In this document: in pieces, positions 12,430 to 21,880 of the stretch
Numbering within the stretch: the stretch's first letter is position 1
How the letters are laid out: the number at the start of each line of letters is the position of its first letter
Source: Pseudoxanthomonas sp. SL93
GTDB taxonomy: Bacteria; Pseudomonadota; Gammaproteobacteria; Xanthomonadales; Xanthomonadaceae
Assembly (NCBI RefSeq): GCF_026625825.1
Contig: NZ_CP113065.1
Coordinates: forward strand, 434,001-498,000
Direction: 5' to 3'
DNA: 64,000 bases
The notes under the pieces: model-generated
Told to the model about the DNA's origin: nothing
The model's input: the letters and a program-made list of their open reading frames with translations, nothing else
Databases searched by the model: none
Translations under genes and position numbers: made by a program

Positions 12430-13893
12430 ATGATGACGACGCCGATGCCAATCTCCGCCGCCGACCTGCAGCCGCTGCTGCCGGAGCTGATCCTGATCGG
12501 GGGCGCCTTCGCGCTGCTGATGCTGGACCTGTTCCTGGACAATTCGCGCCGCGTGATCACCCATGCGCTTTCGCTGCTGGTCATCGCGGTGGTGGTCTGG
12601 ATGCTGGCCACGGGCGTGGGCGGGCAGGGCACTGTGTTCAGCGGCATGTTCGTGCGCGACACCCTGGCCGACGTCAGCAAGCTGGTGATCGTGGCCGTCA
12701 GCGGCCTGTCGCTGGTCTATGCCTGGCCGTACCTGCGCGAACGCGACCTGTATCCCGGCGAGGTGCCGGTCCTGGTGCTGCTGGCCACCGCCGGCATGAT
12801 GATGATGGTCTCGGCCGGCAGCCTGGTGATGGTCTACTTGGGCCTGGAACTGCTGGCGCTGTGCTCCTACGCGCTGGTCGCGCTGAACCGCGATGACGGC
12901 CTGTCGTCGGAAGCGGCGATGAAGTACATCGTGCTGGGCTCGCTGGCCTCCGGCCTGCTGCTGTACGGCATGTCGCTGATCTATGGCGCGACCGGTTCGC
13001 TGCACCTGCCGGCCATCTTCGAAGCCACCAGCCAGGCCCTGGCGGGCGGCGACGACCGCCTGCTGCTGTTGACCGGCGTCGTGTTCATGGTCGCCGGCGT
13101 GGCGTTCAAGCTGGGCGCGGCGCCGTTCCACATGTGGCTGCCCGACGTCTACCAGGGCGCACCGACGCCGGTGACGCTGTTCATCAGTTCCGCGCCCAAG
13201 CTGGCAGCCTTCGGCATGGCATTCCGCCTGCTGCAGGACGGCGTGGGCCCGGCGGGCGCGCAGTGGCAATGGCTGCTGGCCGGCCTGGCCGCGGCGTCGC
13301 TGGTGATCGGCAATGTCATCGCCATCGCCCAGACCAACCTCAAGCGCATGCTGGCCTATTCGACGGTGTCGCACGTGGGCTTCCTGCTGGTCGGCTTCGC
13401 CGGCGGTGGCGAAGCGGGGTATGCCGCGGCCCTGTTCTACGGCATCTGCTACGCCATCATGTCGGCCGCCGCGTTCGGCGCCATCATCGTGCTCTCGCGA
13501 CAGGGTTTCGAAGCCGACAAGATCGACGACTTCAAGGGCCTGAATGCCCGCAACCCCTGGCAGGCGGGCCTCGTGCTGTGCGTCATGGCCTCGCTGGCCG
13601 GCATTCCGCCGTTCCTGGGCTTCTGGGCCAAGCTGGTCGTGCTGGGTGCCGCCGTCAATGGTGGCTTCCTGTGGCTGGCGCTGGTCGGCGTGGTCTGCGC
13701 GGTGATCGGTGCGTTCTACTACCTGCGCGTGATCAAGGTGATGTACTTTGACGAACCGGTCGGCGAGATTCCGCCGCCGCGCGCCGATCGCGTGGTGCCG
13801 ATCGTCTTCGGCGTCAATGCGCTGGCCCTGCTGGCGCTGGGCATCTTCTGGGGCCCGATCATGGCGTGGTGCAAGCTCGCCTTCGCAGGCTGA
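12430..13893 (+). CDS. nuoN: NADH-quinone oxidoreductase subunit N
   Basis: Third antiporter-like subunit, 487 residues; last gene of the nuo operon. KLGAAPFHMWLPDVYQGAPT near residue 225 and LAYSTVSHVGFLLVGFAGG near 305 are the family signatures. Two consecutive ATG codons start the frame; either may be used. A GC-rich hairpin lies 25 bases past the stop and may end the nuo transcript. Confidence 0.97.
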   Translation: MMTTPMPISAADLQPLLPELILIGGAFALLMLDLFLDNSRRVITHALSLLVIAVVVWMLATGVGGQGTVFSGMFVRDTLADVSKLVIVAVSGLSLVYAWPYLRERDLYPGEVPVLVLLATAGMMMMVSAGSLVMVYLGLELLALCSYALVALNRDDGLSSEAAMKYIVLGSLASGLLLYGMSLIYGATGSLHLPAIFEATSQALAGGDDRLLLLTGVVFMVAGVAFKLGAAPFHMWLPDVYQGAPTPVTLFISSAPKLAAFGMAFRLLQDGVGPAGAQWQWLLAGLAAASLVIGNVIAIAQTNLKRMLAYSTVSHVGFLLVGFAGGGEAGYAAALFYGICYAIMSAAAFGAIIVLSRQGFEADKIDDFKGLNARNPWQAGLVLCVMASLAGIPPFLGFWAKLVVLGAAVNGGFLWLALVGVVCAVIGAFYYLRVIKVMYFDEPVGEIPPPRADRVVPIVFGVNALALLALGIFWGPIMAWCKLAFAG

Positions 13894-13918
13894 GCCACGC
13901 GCGACACGGTTCGTTACG

Positions 13919-13941
13919 GGCCGGTGACACCGTCGCCGGCC
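13919..13941 (+). terminator. Hairpin after nuoN, possible operon terminator
   Basis: Nine-pair stem (one G-T pair) with arms at 13919-13927 and 13933-13941 and a five-base loop, just after nuoN. Only two T residues follow, so termination would be weak or Rho-assisted. Confidence 0.4.
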
Positions 13942-13983
13942 TTGATGATGAACACGCCGTTTCAGTTGATTGCCAATCAAGGC

Positions 13984-14012
13984 TTGCAATAAACCGGCGT
14001 ATTCATCATAAT
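13984..14012 (+). promoter_or_regulatory. Sigma-70 promoter for tRNA-fMet / rimP operon
   Basis: TTGCAA at 13984-13989 and CATAAT at 14007-14012 are separated by exactly 17 bases. The predicted start, about 7 bases further on, lies only a few bases before the tRNA 5' end. An inverted repeat TTGATT-N3-AATCAA sits immediately upstream (13966-13980). This is the best promoter match I could find in the window. Confidence 0.75.
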
Positions 14013-14023
14013 TTCGCTTCTGC

Positions 14024-14100
14024 TGCGGGGTGGAGCAGTCTGGCAGCTCGTCGGGCTCATAACCCGAAGGTCGCAGGTTCAAATCCTGCCCCCGCTACCA
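14024..14100 (+). tRNA. Initiator tRNA-fMet (CAT)
   Basis: A 77-base tRNA with encoded CCA. Acceptor TGCGGGG pairs with CCCCGCT except at position 1-72 (T-T mismatch). D stem GAGC/GCTC has the A11-U24 pair. The anticodon arm is TCGGG-CTCATAA-CCCGA with anticodon CAT at 14058-14060, and the T arm is GCAGG-TTCAAAT-CCTGC. The unpaired 1-72 position and the three G-C pairs in the anticodon stem are the hallmarks of the initiator, not the elongator, methionine tRNA. Its place just before rimP-nusA-infB matches the metY locus of E. coli. Confidence 0.97.
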
Positions 14101-14113
14101 AGTTTTCAAGACC

Positions 14114-14140
14114 GGGAAGTCCCATCATCAGGGGCTTCCC
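14114..14140 (+). other. Leader hairpin 1 between tRNA-fMet and rimP
   Basis: Ten-pair stem with arms 14114-14123 and 14131-14140 (one G-T pair) and a seven-base loop, starting 13 bases after the tRNA. No T tract follows. It may define the tRNA 3' processing site or take part in leader folding. Confidence 0.5.
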
Positions 14141-14160
14141 ACCATGAAGGCTCGGGCAAA

Positions 14161-14184
14161 GGAAGACGCATGTTCCCGTCTTCC
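14161..14184 (+). other. Leader hairpin 2 between tRNA-fMet and rimP
   Basis: Perfect eight-pair stem GGAAGACG/CGTCTTCC with an eight-base loop. Second of three consecutive stem-loops in the leader. Confidence 0.5.
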
Positions 14185-14205
14185 AACCGAAATCCAGCGT
14201 ATCGG

Positions 14206-14236
14206 ACAAGGGGCCCAGCGGGCCCCTTGTTGTTTT
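14206..14236 (+). terminator. Intrinsic terminator between tRNA-fMet and rimP
   Basis: Perfect eleven-pair stem (14206-14216 with 14220-14230) closed by a three-base loop and followed by TGTTTT. This is a classic intrinsic terminator, yet it lies only about 31 bases before the rimP start and downstream of the only clear promoter. It could end the tRNA transcript, with read-through or antitermination setting the level of rimP-nusA-infB. Confidence 0.8.
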
Positions 14237-14266
14237 CCGCACTCTGAAACCCGGCACAGGACAACC

Positions 14267-14908
14267 GTGAGCGAAAAGGCCAACCAAATCGCCCATCTGC
14301 TTGCCCCCACCGTGCAGGCCCTCGGCCTGGAACTGCTGGGTGCGGAATATCTGCCGGCTCCCGGCAGCGCGACACTGCGTCTCTACATCGATGTGCAGGA
14401 AAGCGAGCGTGAAAGCCGCTTCGTCAACATCGAGGACTGCGAGGCGGTGAGCCGCGAAGTCTCGGCGCAGCTGGACGTGGAAGACCCCATCACCGGCAAC
14501 TACACGCTGGAGGTATCCTCGCCCGGCGTCGACCGCCCGCTGTTCAGCCTGGACCATTACGCCCGCTTCGTCGGCGAATCGGCCAAGGTCGTGCTGAAGC
14601 TGCCGCAGGATGGCCGCCGCCGCCTGCAGGGCCGGATCAGCCGGATCGAAGGCGAGAACGTCATCTTCACCGTCGAAGATGCCGAGCTGACGGTCTCGTT
14701 CGATAATATCGACAAGGGTCGTCTGGTCCCCGACTGGGCCGCCCTGGGTCTGGCACCCGAAAAGCCCGGCGCCGGCGCGGGACGCAAGCCGAAGCCGAAG
14801 GCCGACGAAAAACCGAATTCCAGGACCGGTGCCGCCAAGCGCGCCCCGGCCAAGAAAAGCAAGAGCAAACCCAACCAACCGGCGGCCGGCAAGCCGCGCG
14901 CGGAGTGA
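14267..14908 (+). CDS. rimP: Ribosome maturation factor RimP
   Basis: Assists late maturation of the 30S subunit. The frame is open far upstream, through the leader hairpins; the GTG at 14267 is preferred because it follows the terminator and gives the family N-terminus ([19 protein letters not shown]), 213 residues. Motifs [30 protein letters not shown] and [14 protein letters not shown] are characteristic. The last 50 residues form a Lys/Pro/Ala-rich tail that makes the protein longer than E. coli RimP (about 150 residues). nusA begins 3 bases after the stop. Confidence 0.95.
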   Translation: MSEKANQIAHLLAPTVQALGLELLGAEYLPAPGSATLRLYIDVQESERESRFVNIEDCEAVSREVSAQLDVEDPITGNYTLEVSSPGVDRPLFSLDHYARFVGESAKVVLKLPQDGRRRLQGRISRIEGENVIFTVEDAELTVSFDNIDKGRLVPDWAALGLAPEKPGAGAGRKPKPKADEKPNSRTGAAKRAPAKKSKSKPNQPAAGKPRAE

Positions 14909-14911
14909 TCA

Positions 14912-16423
14912 ATGAGTAAGGAATTGTTGCTGGTGGTGGATGCGGTCGCCAACGAAAAGGGCGTGCCGCGCGAAGTGATCTTCGATGCGATCGAAGCCGC
15001 ATTGGCGTCCGCCGCCAAGAAGCGCTACATGGACCAGGACGTGCAGGTCCGCGTCACCATCGACCACAAGGACGGCAGCTACGAAACGTACCGCCGCTGG
15101 GAAGTGGTGGCCGATGACGTGGTGATGGAATCGCCCGACCGCCAGATCCGCCTGATGGACGCCGTCGACGAAAGCGATGGCGCCGAAGTGGGCGACTGGA
15201 TCGAAGAAAAGATCGAGAACCCCGATTTCGGCCGCATCGCCGCGCAGGCCGCCAAGCAGGTCATCGTGCAGCGCGTCCGCGAGGCCGAGCGCGCGCAGGT
15301 GGTCGATGCGTGGAAGGACCGCGTGGGCGAGCTGGTCACCGGCGTGGTCAAGCGCGCCGAGCGCGGCAACATCTACGTGGACCTGGGCGGCAACGCCGAG
15401 GCCTTCATTCCGAAGGACAAGGGCATCCCGCGCGACGTGCTGCGCGCCGGCGACCGCGTCCGCGGCTACCTGTTCGACGTGCGCTACGAACCACGCGGCC
15501 CGCAGCTGTTCATCAGCCGCGCCGCCCCGGAATTCATGATCGAGCTGTTCAAGCTGGAAGTGCCTGAAGTGGGCCAGGGCCTGGTGGAGATCAAGGCCTG
15601 CGCACGCGACCCGGGCGACCGCGCCAAGATCGCCGTGCTCGCGCACGACACCCGCACCGATCCCATCGGCGCCTGCATCGGCATGCGCGGTTCGCGCGTG
15701 CAGGCGGTCAGCAACGAGCTGAACGGCGAGCGCGTGGACATCGTGCTGTGGAACGACAATCCGGCCACCTTCGTCATCAATGCGATGGCGCCGGCGGAAG
15801 TGCAGTCCATCATCGTCGATGAAGAGAAGCACTCGATGGACCTGGCCGTGGCGGAAGACCGCCTGGCGCAGGCCATCGGCAAGGGCGGGCAGAACGTCCG
15901 CCTGGCCAGCCGCCTGACCGGCTGGCAGCTCAACGTCATGACCCAGGACCAGGTGGCCGCCAAGTCGGAGGCCGAACAGGCCGTCGCCCGCCAGCTGTTC
16001 ATGGACAAGCTGGAAGTGGACGAGGAAATCTCGGCCATCCTGGTCAGCGAAGGCTTCAGCACGGTCGAGGAAATCGCCTACGTGCCGGTCGGCGAGCTGC
16101 TGGCGGTGGAAGGCTTCGACGAGGACATCGTCGAGGAGCTGCGTTCGCGGGCCCGCGACGCGCTGCTCAACGAAGCCCTGGCCGAGGAAGAAGGCCTGGA
16201 AGAGAACCACCCGGCCGACGACCTGCTGGCCTTGGACGGCATGGATGAGGAAACCGCCTACGCGCTGGCCTCGCATGGCGTCCGCACCAGCGAGGACCTG
16301 TCCGACCTGGCCGCCGACGAAGTGGTCGAGTTCGGCATCGAGGGCCTGGACGAGGGCCGTGCCGCGGCGCTGATCCTGGCTGCCCGCGCCGAAGAGATTG
16401 CTCGTCTGGAGCGTGGCGCGTGA
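14912..16423 (+). CDS. nusA: Transcription termination/antitermination factor NusA
   Basis: RNA polymerase-binding elongation factor acting in pausing, termination and antitermination. It has 503 residues: N-terminal polymerase-binding domain, an S1 domain at about residues 135-200 (GVVKRAERGNIYVDLGG), two KH domains (IGACIGMRGSRVQAV; AIGKGGQNVRLAS) and two acidic C-terminal helix-hairpin repeats as in E. coli. It starts 3 bases after rimP. In E. coli this operon is autoregulated by NusA at its leader; the terminator before rimP fits such control here. Confidence 0.98.
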   Translation: MSKELLLVVDAVANEKGVPREVIFDAIEAALASAAKKRYMDQDVQVRVTIDHKDGSYETYRRWEVVADDVVMESPDRQIRLMDAVDESDGAEVGDWIEEKIENPDFGRIAAQAAKQVIVQRVREAERAQVVDAWKDRVGELVTGVVKRAERGNIYVDLGGNAEAFIPKDKGIPRDVLRAGDRVRGYLFDVRYEPRGPQLFISRAAPEFMIELFKLEVPEVGQGLVEIKACARDPGDRAKIAVLAHDTRTDPIGACIGMRGSRVQAVSNELNGERVDIVLWNDNPATFVINAMAPAEVQSIIVDEEKHSMDLAVAEDRLAQAIGKGGQNVRLASRLTGWQLNVMTQDQVAAKSEAEQAVARQLFMDKLEVDEEISAILVSEGFSTVEEIAYVPVGELLAVEGFDEDIVEELRSRARDALLNEALAEEEGLEENHPADDLLALDGMDEETAYALASHGVRTSEDLSDLAADEVVEFGIEGLDEGRAAALILAARAEEIARLERGA

Positions 16424-16568
16424 GCGCCGCCCCGGCCCGCCTGGAACCCGGCGCATGAGCCACCAATGAACCCCGCCCTGGCACCCGCAGGGCTTAGAAT
16501 CCGCACCATAGAAAAGCTGCGCATCCCGGCCCAACGCGGGGAGGCGCAACACAGAACCTAGGATCCGA

Positions 16569-19214
16569 ATGTCGCAGCAAACCACCATCCGCAAGCTGGC
16601 TGAACTGGTCAACACGCCGGTCGAGAAACTTCTGGAGCAGCTGGCCGAGGCCGGCATGAGCTTCAGCGGTCCCGACCAGGTCGTGACCAGCATGGAAAAA
16701 GTGAAGCTGCTCGGCTTCCTGAAGCGCTCTCACGGCAAGGCCGAAGCGCCCGCGGATGACGCTGCGCCGAAGAAGATCACCCTGGCCCGCCGCAAGGTGC
16801 AGGAAGTGACCGTCGCCGCCGGCCGCACGAAGACCACGGTCAACGTGGAGGTGCGCCAGAAGCGCACCTACGTGAAGCCCGCCGACTCCGAGCTGGTCAC
16901 CACCAACTGGCAGAACGAGGCCGATCCGGAGCGCGCGGAGATCCTGCGCAAGCTGGAGGAATCGCGCCAGCGCAACCTGGATGAGCAGAAGCGCCTGGCC
17001 CAGGACGACGCCCGTCGCGCCGAGGAACAGGAGCGCCGCCGCCAGGAAGAAGCGGCCGTGCGCGCCGAAGCCGATGCCGCCCGTGCGCAGGCCGAAGCAG
17101 AGGCCGCCGCCCTGGCCGCCGGTGCCACGCCCGTGGACGGTGACGAGACCGCGCCGCGCCCCGCCAAGCCGACGCCCGGCCACCATGTACCCAAGCCGCC
17201 GGTCCGCAAGGATCCGCCGCGCGTGGACGACCGCAACGCGGCCGCCGCCAAGCACAAGACTCGCGGTTCGCACGCGATGGTTGCCGGTGTCGAGGACGAC
17301 GACAGCACCAGCCGCTTCGCCGGCCAGCTGCACCTGTCCGCTGCCGATCGTGCCCGTCGCGGCGCCTCGCGCGGCAAGCCCAAGCCCAAGCGTCACATGG
17401 AACAGAGCCGTGGCGGCAGTGGCAGCCATGGTTTCGAACGCCCGACCGCACCGGTCGTGCGTGAAGTGGCCATCGGCGAAACCATCACCGTGGCCGACCT
17501 GGCGCAGAAGCTCGCGCTGAAGGGCGGTGACGTGGTGAAGGCGCTGTTCAAGATGGGCGTGATGGCCACCATCACCCAGAGCATCGACCACGACACCGCG
17601 GCGCTGATCACCGAAGAGCTGGGCCACAAGCCCGTGCGCGCCGACGCCAACGACGTCGAGAGCGAACTGCTGGCGCATACCGAGGAAGTGCAGGGCGACA
17701 AGATCTCGCGTCCGCCGGTGGTCACCATCATGGGTCACGTCGACCATGGCAAGACCTCGCTGCTGGACTACATCCGCCGCACCAAGATCGCCAGCGGCGA
17801 AGCCGGCGGCATCACCCAGCACATCGGTGCGTACCACGTGGAAACGCCGAAGGGCGTCATCAGCTTCCTGGATACCCCTGGCCATGCCGCGTTCACCGCG
17901 ATGCGTGCCCGTGGCGCCAAGCTGACCGATATCGTGGTGCTGGTGGTCGCGGCCGATGACGGCGTCATGCCGCAGACCCGTGAAGCCATCCAGCACGCCA
18001 AGTCGGCCAAGGTGCCGCTGATCGTGGCGGTCAACAAGATCGACAAGTCCGACGCCGACCCGCTGCGCGTGAAGAACGAACTGCTGGCCGAGGAAGTGGT
18101 CGCCGAAGACTTCGGCGGCGACACCCAGATGGTGGAAATCTCCGCCAAGACGGGCCAAGGCGTGGACGACCTGCTGGACGCCATCTCCATCCAGGCCGAA
18201 GTGCTGGAACTGAAGGCCGTCGTCGACGGCCGCGCCACCGGCGTGGTCATCGAGTCCTCGCTGGACAAGGGCCGTGGCCCGGTTGCCACGGTGCTGGTGC
18301 AGCAAGGCACCCTGAAGAAGGGCGACTACCTGGTCTGCGGCGTGCAGTACGGCCGCGTGCGTGCGCTGTTCGACGAGACCGGCGGCCAGCCGCCGTCGGC
18401 TGGCCCGTCCATCCCCGTGCAGGTGCTGGGTCTGTCCGGCGTACCCGAGGCCGGCGACGACTTCGTCGTGGTCGAGGACGAGCGCCTGGCCAAGGACGTC
18501 GCGCAGCAGCGTGATGCCAAGCGCCGTGAATCGCGCCTGGTGCAGTCCGCCGGCAGCCGCATGGAAGACATCATGGCGCAGCTGGGCAAGGGCGATGGCC
18601 AGCTCAGCCTGAACCTGATCATCAAGGGCGACGTGCAAGGTTCGGTCGAAGCACTGCGCCACTCGCTGACCGCGCTGTCCAATGAATCCATCCGCATCAA
18701 CATCATCAGCTCCGGCGTGGGCGGCATCACCGAGTCCGACGCCAATTCGGCCGTCACCTCCAAGGCCACCGTGATCGGCTTCAACGTGCGTGCCGACGCC
18801 TCCGCGCGTCGCATCATCGAAGCCAATGGCGTGGACCTGCGTTACTTCTCGATCATCTATGACGTGATCGACCAGGTGAAGCAGGTGGCCTCCGGCCTGC
18901 TGGGCGTGGAGATCCGCGAAGAGATCATCGGCATCGCGCAGGTCCGCGACGTGTTCCGCAGCTCCAAGTTCGGTGCGGTGGCCGGCTGCATGGTCATCGA
19001 GGGCGTGGTCAAGCGGAACAAGCCCATCCGCGTGCTGCGCGACAGCACGGTGGTCTTCGAAGGCGAACTGGAATCGCTGCGCCGCTTCAAGGAGAACGTC
19101 GACGAAGTGCGCAACGGTACCGAATGCGGCATCGGCGTGAAGGCCTACAACGACGTCAAGCCGGGCGACCAGATCGAGTGCTTCGAGCGCATCGAAGTGC
19201 AGCGCACCCTGTAA
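16569..19214 (+). CDS. infB: Translation initiation factor IF-2
   Basis: GTPase that places fMet-tRNA on the 30S subunit and promotes subunit joining. It has 881 residues: IF2_N domains, a charged Glu/Arg/Ala-rich linker (about residues 110-300), then the G domain from about residue 385 with [17 protein letters not shown] and NKIDKSD, followed by domains II-IV. The 145-base gap after nusA contains GCTTAGAAT at 16492-16500, a possible -10 element without a convincing -35. Sharing an operon with the initiator tRNA that IF-2 delivers is the classical arrangement. Confidence 0.98.
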   Translation: MSQQTTIRKLAELVNTPVEKLLEQLAEAGMSFSGPDQVVTSMEKVKLLGFLKRSHGKAEAPADDAAPKKITLARRKVQEVTVAAGRTKTTVNVEVRQKRTYVKPADSELVTTNWQNEADPERAEILRKLEESRQRNLDEQKRLAQDDARRAEEQERRRQEEAAVRAEADAARAQAEAEAAALAAGATPVDGDETAPRPAKPTPGHHVPKPPVRKDPPRVDDRNAAAAKHKTRGSHAMVAGVEDDDSTSRFAGQLHLSAADRARRGASRGKPKPKRHMEQSRGGSGSHGFERPTAPVVREVAIGETITVADLAQKLALKGGDVVKALFKMGVMATITQSIDHDTAALITEELGHKPVRADANDVESELLAHTEEVQGDKISRPPVVTIMGHVDHGKTSLLDYIRRTKIASGEAGGITQHIGAYHVETPKGVISFLDTPGHAAFTAMRARGAKLTDIVVLVVAADDGVMPQTREAIQHAKSAKVPLIVAVNKIDKSDADPLRVKNELLAEEVVAEDFGGDTQMVEISAKTGQGVDDLLDAISIQAEVLELKAVVDGRATGVVIESSLDKGRGPVATVLVQQGTLKKGDYLVCGVQYGRVRALFDETGGQPPSAGPSIPVQVLGLSGVPEAGDDFVVVEDERLAKDVAQQRDAKRRESRLVQSAGSRMEDIMAQLGKGDGQLSLNLIIKGDVQGSVEALRHSLTALSNESIRINIISSGVGGITESDANSAVTSKATVIGFNVRADASARRIIEANGVDLRYFSIIYDVIDQVKQVASGLLGVEIREEIIGIAQVRDVFRSSKFGAVAGCMVIEGVVKRNKPIRVLRDSTVVFEGELESLRRFKENVDEVRNGTECGIGVKAYNDVKPGDQIECFERIEVQRTL

Positions 19215-19222
19215 GGGTGCGC
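19202..19222 (+). other. Hairpin over the infB stop codon
   Basis: Perfect nine-pair stem GCGCACCCT/AGGGTGCGC with a three-base loop; the infB TAA lies in the loop and second arm. No T tract, so it more likely affects mRNA stability or coupling than termination. A second inverted repeat, ATTCGTGAT at 19240-19248 against ATCACGAAT at 19301-19309, fills the rest of the infB-rbfA gap. Confidence 0.5.
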
Positions 19223-19326
19223 GTGATCCGGGAACGGGGATTCGTGATCCGCAACGACGGATCATGAGTCCTTTCCCAGTCCCGGCTCCGTTTTCCACGA
19301 ATCACGAATAGCGAATCACCCATCAC

Positions 19327-19683
19327 GTGCCTACCAAGTCGTTCCATCGCACCGACCGCGTTTCCGCCCAGCTCCGTCGCGAGCTGGGCACGCTGGTGCA
19401 CGAGGCCGTGCGCGAGCACGGCCTGCCGTCGGTCAGCGTTTCCGACGTGGAAGTCACCCGCGACATGGCGCATGCCAAGGTCTTCGTCACCGCGCTGATG
19501 CCCGAGCGTTCCGTCGAGGCGATGAAGGGCCTAAAGGAACTGGCCTGGGGCCTGCGCATGGAACTGGCCCGCCGGGTCAAGATGCGCCACGTCCCCGAGC
19601 TGCATTTCCACTACGACGATTCCGTGGACCGCGGCGAGCGCATCGACAACCTGCTGCGCGACCTGCCCAAGTCCGAAGACTGA
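19327..19683 (+). CDS. rbfA: 30S ribosome-binding factor RbfA
   Basis: Cold-shock-related factor that binds helix 1 of 16S rRNA during 30S maturation. GTG start, 118 residues, normal size. Family features: FHRTDRVSAQLRRELGTLVHE at the N-terminus, VSVSDVEVTRDMAHAKVFVT in the middle and VPELHFHYDDSVDRGERI near the end. It ends 3 bases before the stop of a convergent gene on the other strand. Confidence 0.96.
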   Translation: MPTKSFHRTDRVSAQLRRELGTLVHEAVREHGLPSVSVSDVEVTRDMAHAKVFVTALMPERSVEAMKGLKELAWGLRMELARRVKMRHVPELHFHYDDSVDRGERIDNLLRDLPKSED

Positions 19684-19685
19684 GT

Positions 19686-20153
19686 CTATTCGCAGGTCTG
19701 GCGCTCTGCCTGGCAGGCCTGCGTGGCGCGCCGCAACTGTTGTTCGTCGAAGGCCGGAGGAGGCCGCGCTGTCGCAGCCTGGACCTGCGCTTTCCAGCCC
19801 GGTGTCCGCGTGACGGCTTCGCCGACCTTCCCGATGGCGTAGTTGATGCCCAGCTGCACATAACCGCCCCGCTTGCCGACTTCTTCCAGGCTGGGCGCCT
19901 CGTCCCAGTGGCGGTTGAAGCGGGTGGAGTCCACCTGGATGGGGTTGCGGTTGCGGTACAGGTCCACCGTTTCCGGTGGCGGACGTGGGGCCACCACTTT
20001 CACCGCCTCCATCGTCGTGACGTCCTGCGCAGCCGGTCCGGCAGCGGAGGAAACGGGGGGTATTGTCGCCGCGTCCTGCGTTTGCGCGGCGACACCTTGA
20101 GGCAAGGCCAGCAGGGCGAAGAAAATTGCGTTATGCCGCAGGAGTGGGATCAT
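19686..20153 (-). CDS. Small exported protein of unknown function
   Basis: A 155-residue protein on the strand opposite to the surrounding translation operon. The longer open frame reaches 20669, but the ATG at 20153 gives a clean signal peptide (MIPLLRHNAIFFALLALPQG then VAAQTQ). The mature part is Pro/Ala-rich at first, then has PPPETVDLYRNRNPIQVDS and SLEEVGKRGGYVQLGINYA, and ends with two cysteines (TQACQAERQTCE). I do not recognise the family. It separates truB-rpsO-pnp from rbfA, which in many gammaproteobacteria are contiguous. Confidence 0.75.
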   Translation of the reverse strand: MIPLLRHNAIFFALLALPQGVAAQTQDAATIPPVSSAAGPAAQDVTTMEAVKVVAPRPPPETVDLYRNRNPIQVDSTRFNRHWDEAPSLEEVGKRGGYVQLGINYAIGKVGEAVTRTPGWKAQVQAATARPPPAFDEQQLRRATQACQAERQTCE

Positions 20154-20337
20154 GCACTGTTCGTCAGGCAGGGTGGAGTACGTTCGGCAACGCGGCATGC
20201 GGGCGTGCGTGCGGTCCGTTGTGCACGTGCGGGCGCTTGCACCACAACGCGGCTCAGGTGCCGTGCGGACGATGCCGTAACCAGCCTGAATCAAATGTTG
20301 CATCAAAAGTGAGATCGCCTGGCCTCCAGACCTACGG

Positions 20338-21300
20338 ATGAAGCAGAACAAGCCCAACAGGATTCCCTTCCGTCGCCTCGATGGCCTGCTGCTGCTCGAC
20401 AAGCCGCAGGGCATGAGTTCGAACGCGGCACTGCAGGCGGCACGCCGGCTGTTCCGCGCGGAGAAGGGCGGGCACACCGGCAGCCTCGATCCGCTCGCCA
20501 CCGGCCTGCTGCCGTTGTGCTTCGGTGAAGCCACCAAGATCGCAGGCCTGCTGCTGGGGTCGCGCAAGGCGTACGACACGGTCGCCACGCTGGGCGCCAC
20601 CACCGATACCGATGACGCTGACGGCCAGGTCTTGCTGGAACGGGCGGTACCCGCCTTCGACGCCGACACGTTGCAGGCGGCGCTCGCGCCGCTCCGGGGA
20701 CATATCCGCCAGCGCGCACCCGTCTATTCGGCGCTGAAGCAGGGCGGTGAGCCGCTGTATGCGAAGGCCCGCCGCGGTGAAACCATCGAAGCGCCGGAGC
20801 GGGATGTCCAGGTGCACGCCATCCAGGTGCTGGACATGCAGCCACGCCAGCTCACGTTGCGGATCGAATGCGGGTCCGGCACCTATGTGCGCAGCCTTGT
20901 CCGCGACCTGGGTGAGACGCTGGGCTGCGGTGCGCACGTGGCCCAGCTGCGCCGACTGTGGGTGGAGCCCTTCCGGCAGCCGCGCATGTTCACGCTGGAG
21001 GCCCTTCAGGCCCTTGCTGAACAGGGTGGCGAAACTGAACTGGATGCCTGCCTGTTGCCGATCGAGGCCGGCCTGGCCGGCTTCCCCCGCATCGACGTGG
21101 ACGCCGCCGCCGCCCATCGCCTGGGGCAGGGCCAGCGACTGCACGGTCACCCGCCCAGCGCCGGCCCCGTGGCGATCCACGGGCCCGAGGGGCGCGTACT
21201 GGGGCTGGCAACCGTCGATGCCGACGGCAAGCTTTCGCCACAGCGGTTGTTCACCTGGGCCAGCGTGAACGGGGCCACGAGCCCGCTCCCCGCGCAATAA
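20338..21300 (+). CDS. truB: tRNA pseudouridine(55) synthase TruB
   Basis: Makes pseudouridine 55 in the T loop of tRNAs. It has 320 residues. Motif I ([14 protein letters not shown]), the catalytic-Asp motif [11 protein letters not shown] (Asp51) and [15 protein letters not shown] are all present, and the C-terminal part has the usual PUA-like extension. The 184 bases upstream, between it and the divergent exported-protein gene, should hold its promoter; I see no strong match. Confidence 0.97.
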   Translation: MKQNKPNRIPFRRLDGLLLLDKPQGMSSNAALQAARRLFRAEKGGHTGSLDPLATGLLPLCFGEATKIAGLLLGSRKAYDTVATLGATTDTDDADGQVLLERAVPAFDADTLQAALAPLRGHIRQRAPVYSALKQGGEPLYAKARRGETIEAPERDVQVHAIQVLDMQPRQLTLRIECGSGTYVRSLVRDLGETLGCGAHVAQLRRLWVEPFRQPRMFTLEALQALAEQGGETELDACLLPIEAGLAGFPRIDVDAAAAHRLGQGQRLHGHPPSAGPVAIHGPEGRVLGLATVDADGKLSPQRLFTWASVNGATSPLPAQ

Positions 21301-21304
21301 AGCC

Positions 21305-21334
21305 TTGTTTCACAAGGTCCCCCGCGGCTACACT
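21305..21334 (+). promoter_or_regulatory. Possible promoter for rpsO-pnp
   Basis: TTGTTT (21305-21310) and TACACT (21329-21334) spaced by 18 bases, in the 148-base gap between truB and rpsO. A separate rpsO promoter inside the distal end of this operon is known in E. coli. Confidence 0.4.
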
Positions 21335-21448
21335 ACGCCGCCGGTTTTGCCCGGCCATTCCTCTATCCTTTCACGGCGAGTCAAGCGGTGCCCCGGCTTA
21401 CCCCGGTATCTCCGGCGTTCCTGCTGACCACGCATCAAGAGAACCTAC

Positions 21449-21709
21449 ATGTCCATCGATACCCAGAAAGTCATTGAAGATAACAAGCGCGGCACCAACG
21501 ACACCGGCTCGCCGGAAGTCCAGGTCGCCCTGCTGACCGCCCGCATCGAACACCTGAGCGGCCACTTCAAGACCCACAAGAAGGATCACCACAGCCGCCG
21601 TGGTCTGCTGCAGCTGGTCAACCGCCGCCGCAGCCTGCTTGACTACCTCAAGAAGAAAGACAACGAGCGCTACAAGACCCTGATCGAGAAACTCGGCCTG
21701 CGTCGTTAA
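21449..21709 (+). CDS. rpsO: 30S ribosomal protein S15
   Basis: Primary 16S rRNA-binding protein of the 30S platform. It has 86 residues, standard size; [20 protein letters not shown] and [20 protein letters not shown] are the family signature. An intrinsic terminator lies 10 bases past the stop, before pnp, as in E. coli. Confidence 0.98.
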   Translation: MSIDTQKVIEDNKRGTNDTGSPEVQVALLTARIEHLSGHFKTHKKDHHSRRGLLQLVNRRRSLLDYLKKKDNERYKTLIEKLGLRR

Positions 21710-21718
21710 ACCCATACC

Positions 21719-21747
21719 GACCGCGGCGCAGTGATGCGCCGCGGTTT
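21719..21747 (+). terminator. rpsO terminator
   Basis: Stem ACCGCGGCGCA/TGCGCCGCGGT (21720-21730 with 21735-21745), four-base loop, then TTGCATTT. The weak T tract suggests partial termination, which would let pnp be read from the same transcript. Confidence 0.75.
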
Positions 21748-21880
21748 GCATTTCCGGGAAGCGAAAAGTCCCGGCGGACATTTTCCACCACTGCAACACC
21801 TGGCCGGACCAACCCGGCCATCCGTCTGCGGCATGGGTCGCATGCGGTTCAACCGATAGCGCATCACCAAGGAATCAAAC

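Noticed and set aside
11647..14082. 811-residue minus-strand open frame opposite nuoM/nuoN and the tRNA
   Set aside because: His/Gln/Arg-rich low-complexity translation typical of the antisense frame of GC-rich genes; it runs through a tRNA and two certain genes.
16494..19298. 934-residue minus-strand frame opposite infB
   Set aside because: Mirror of infB codon bias; no start context or recognisable domain.
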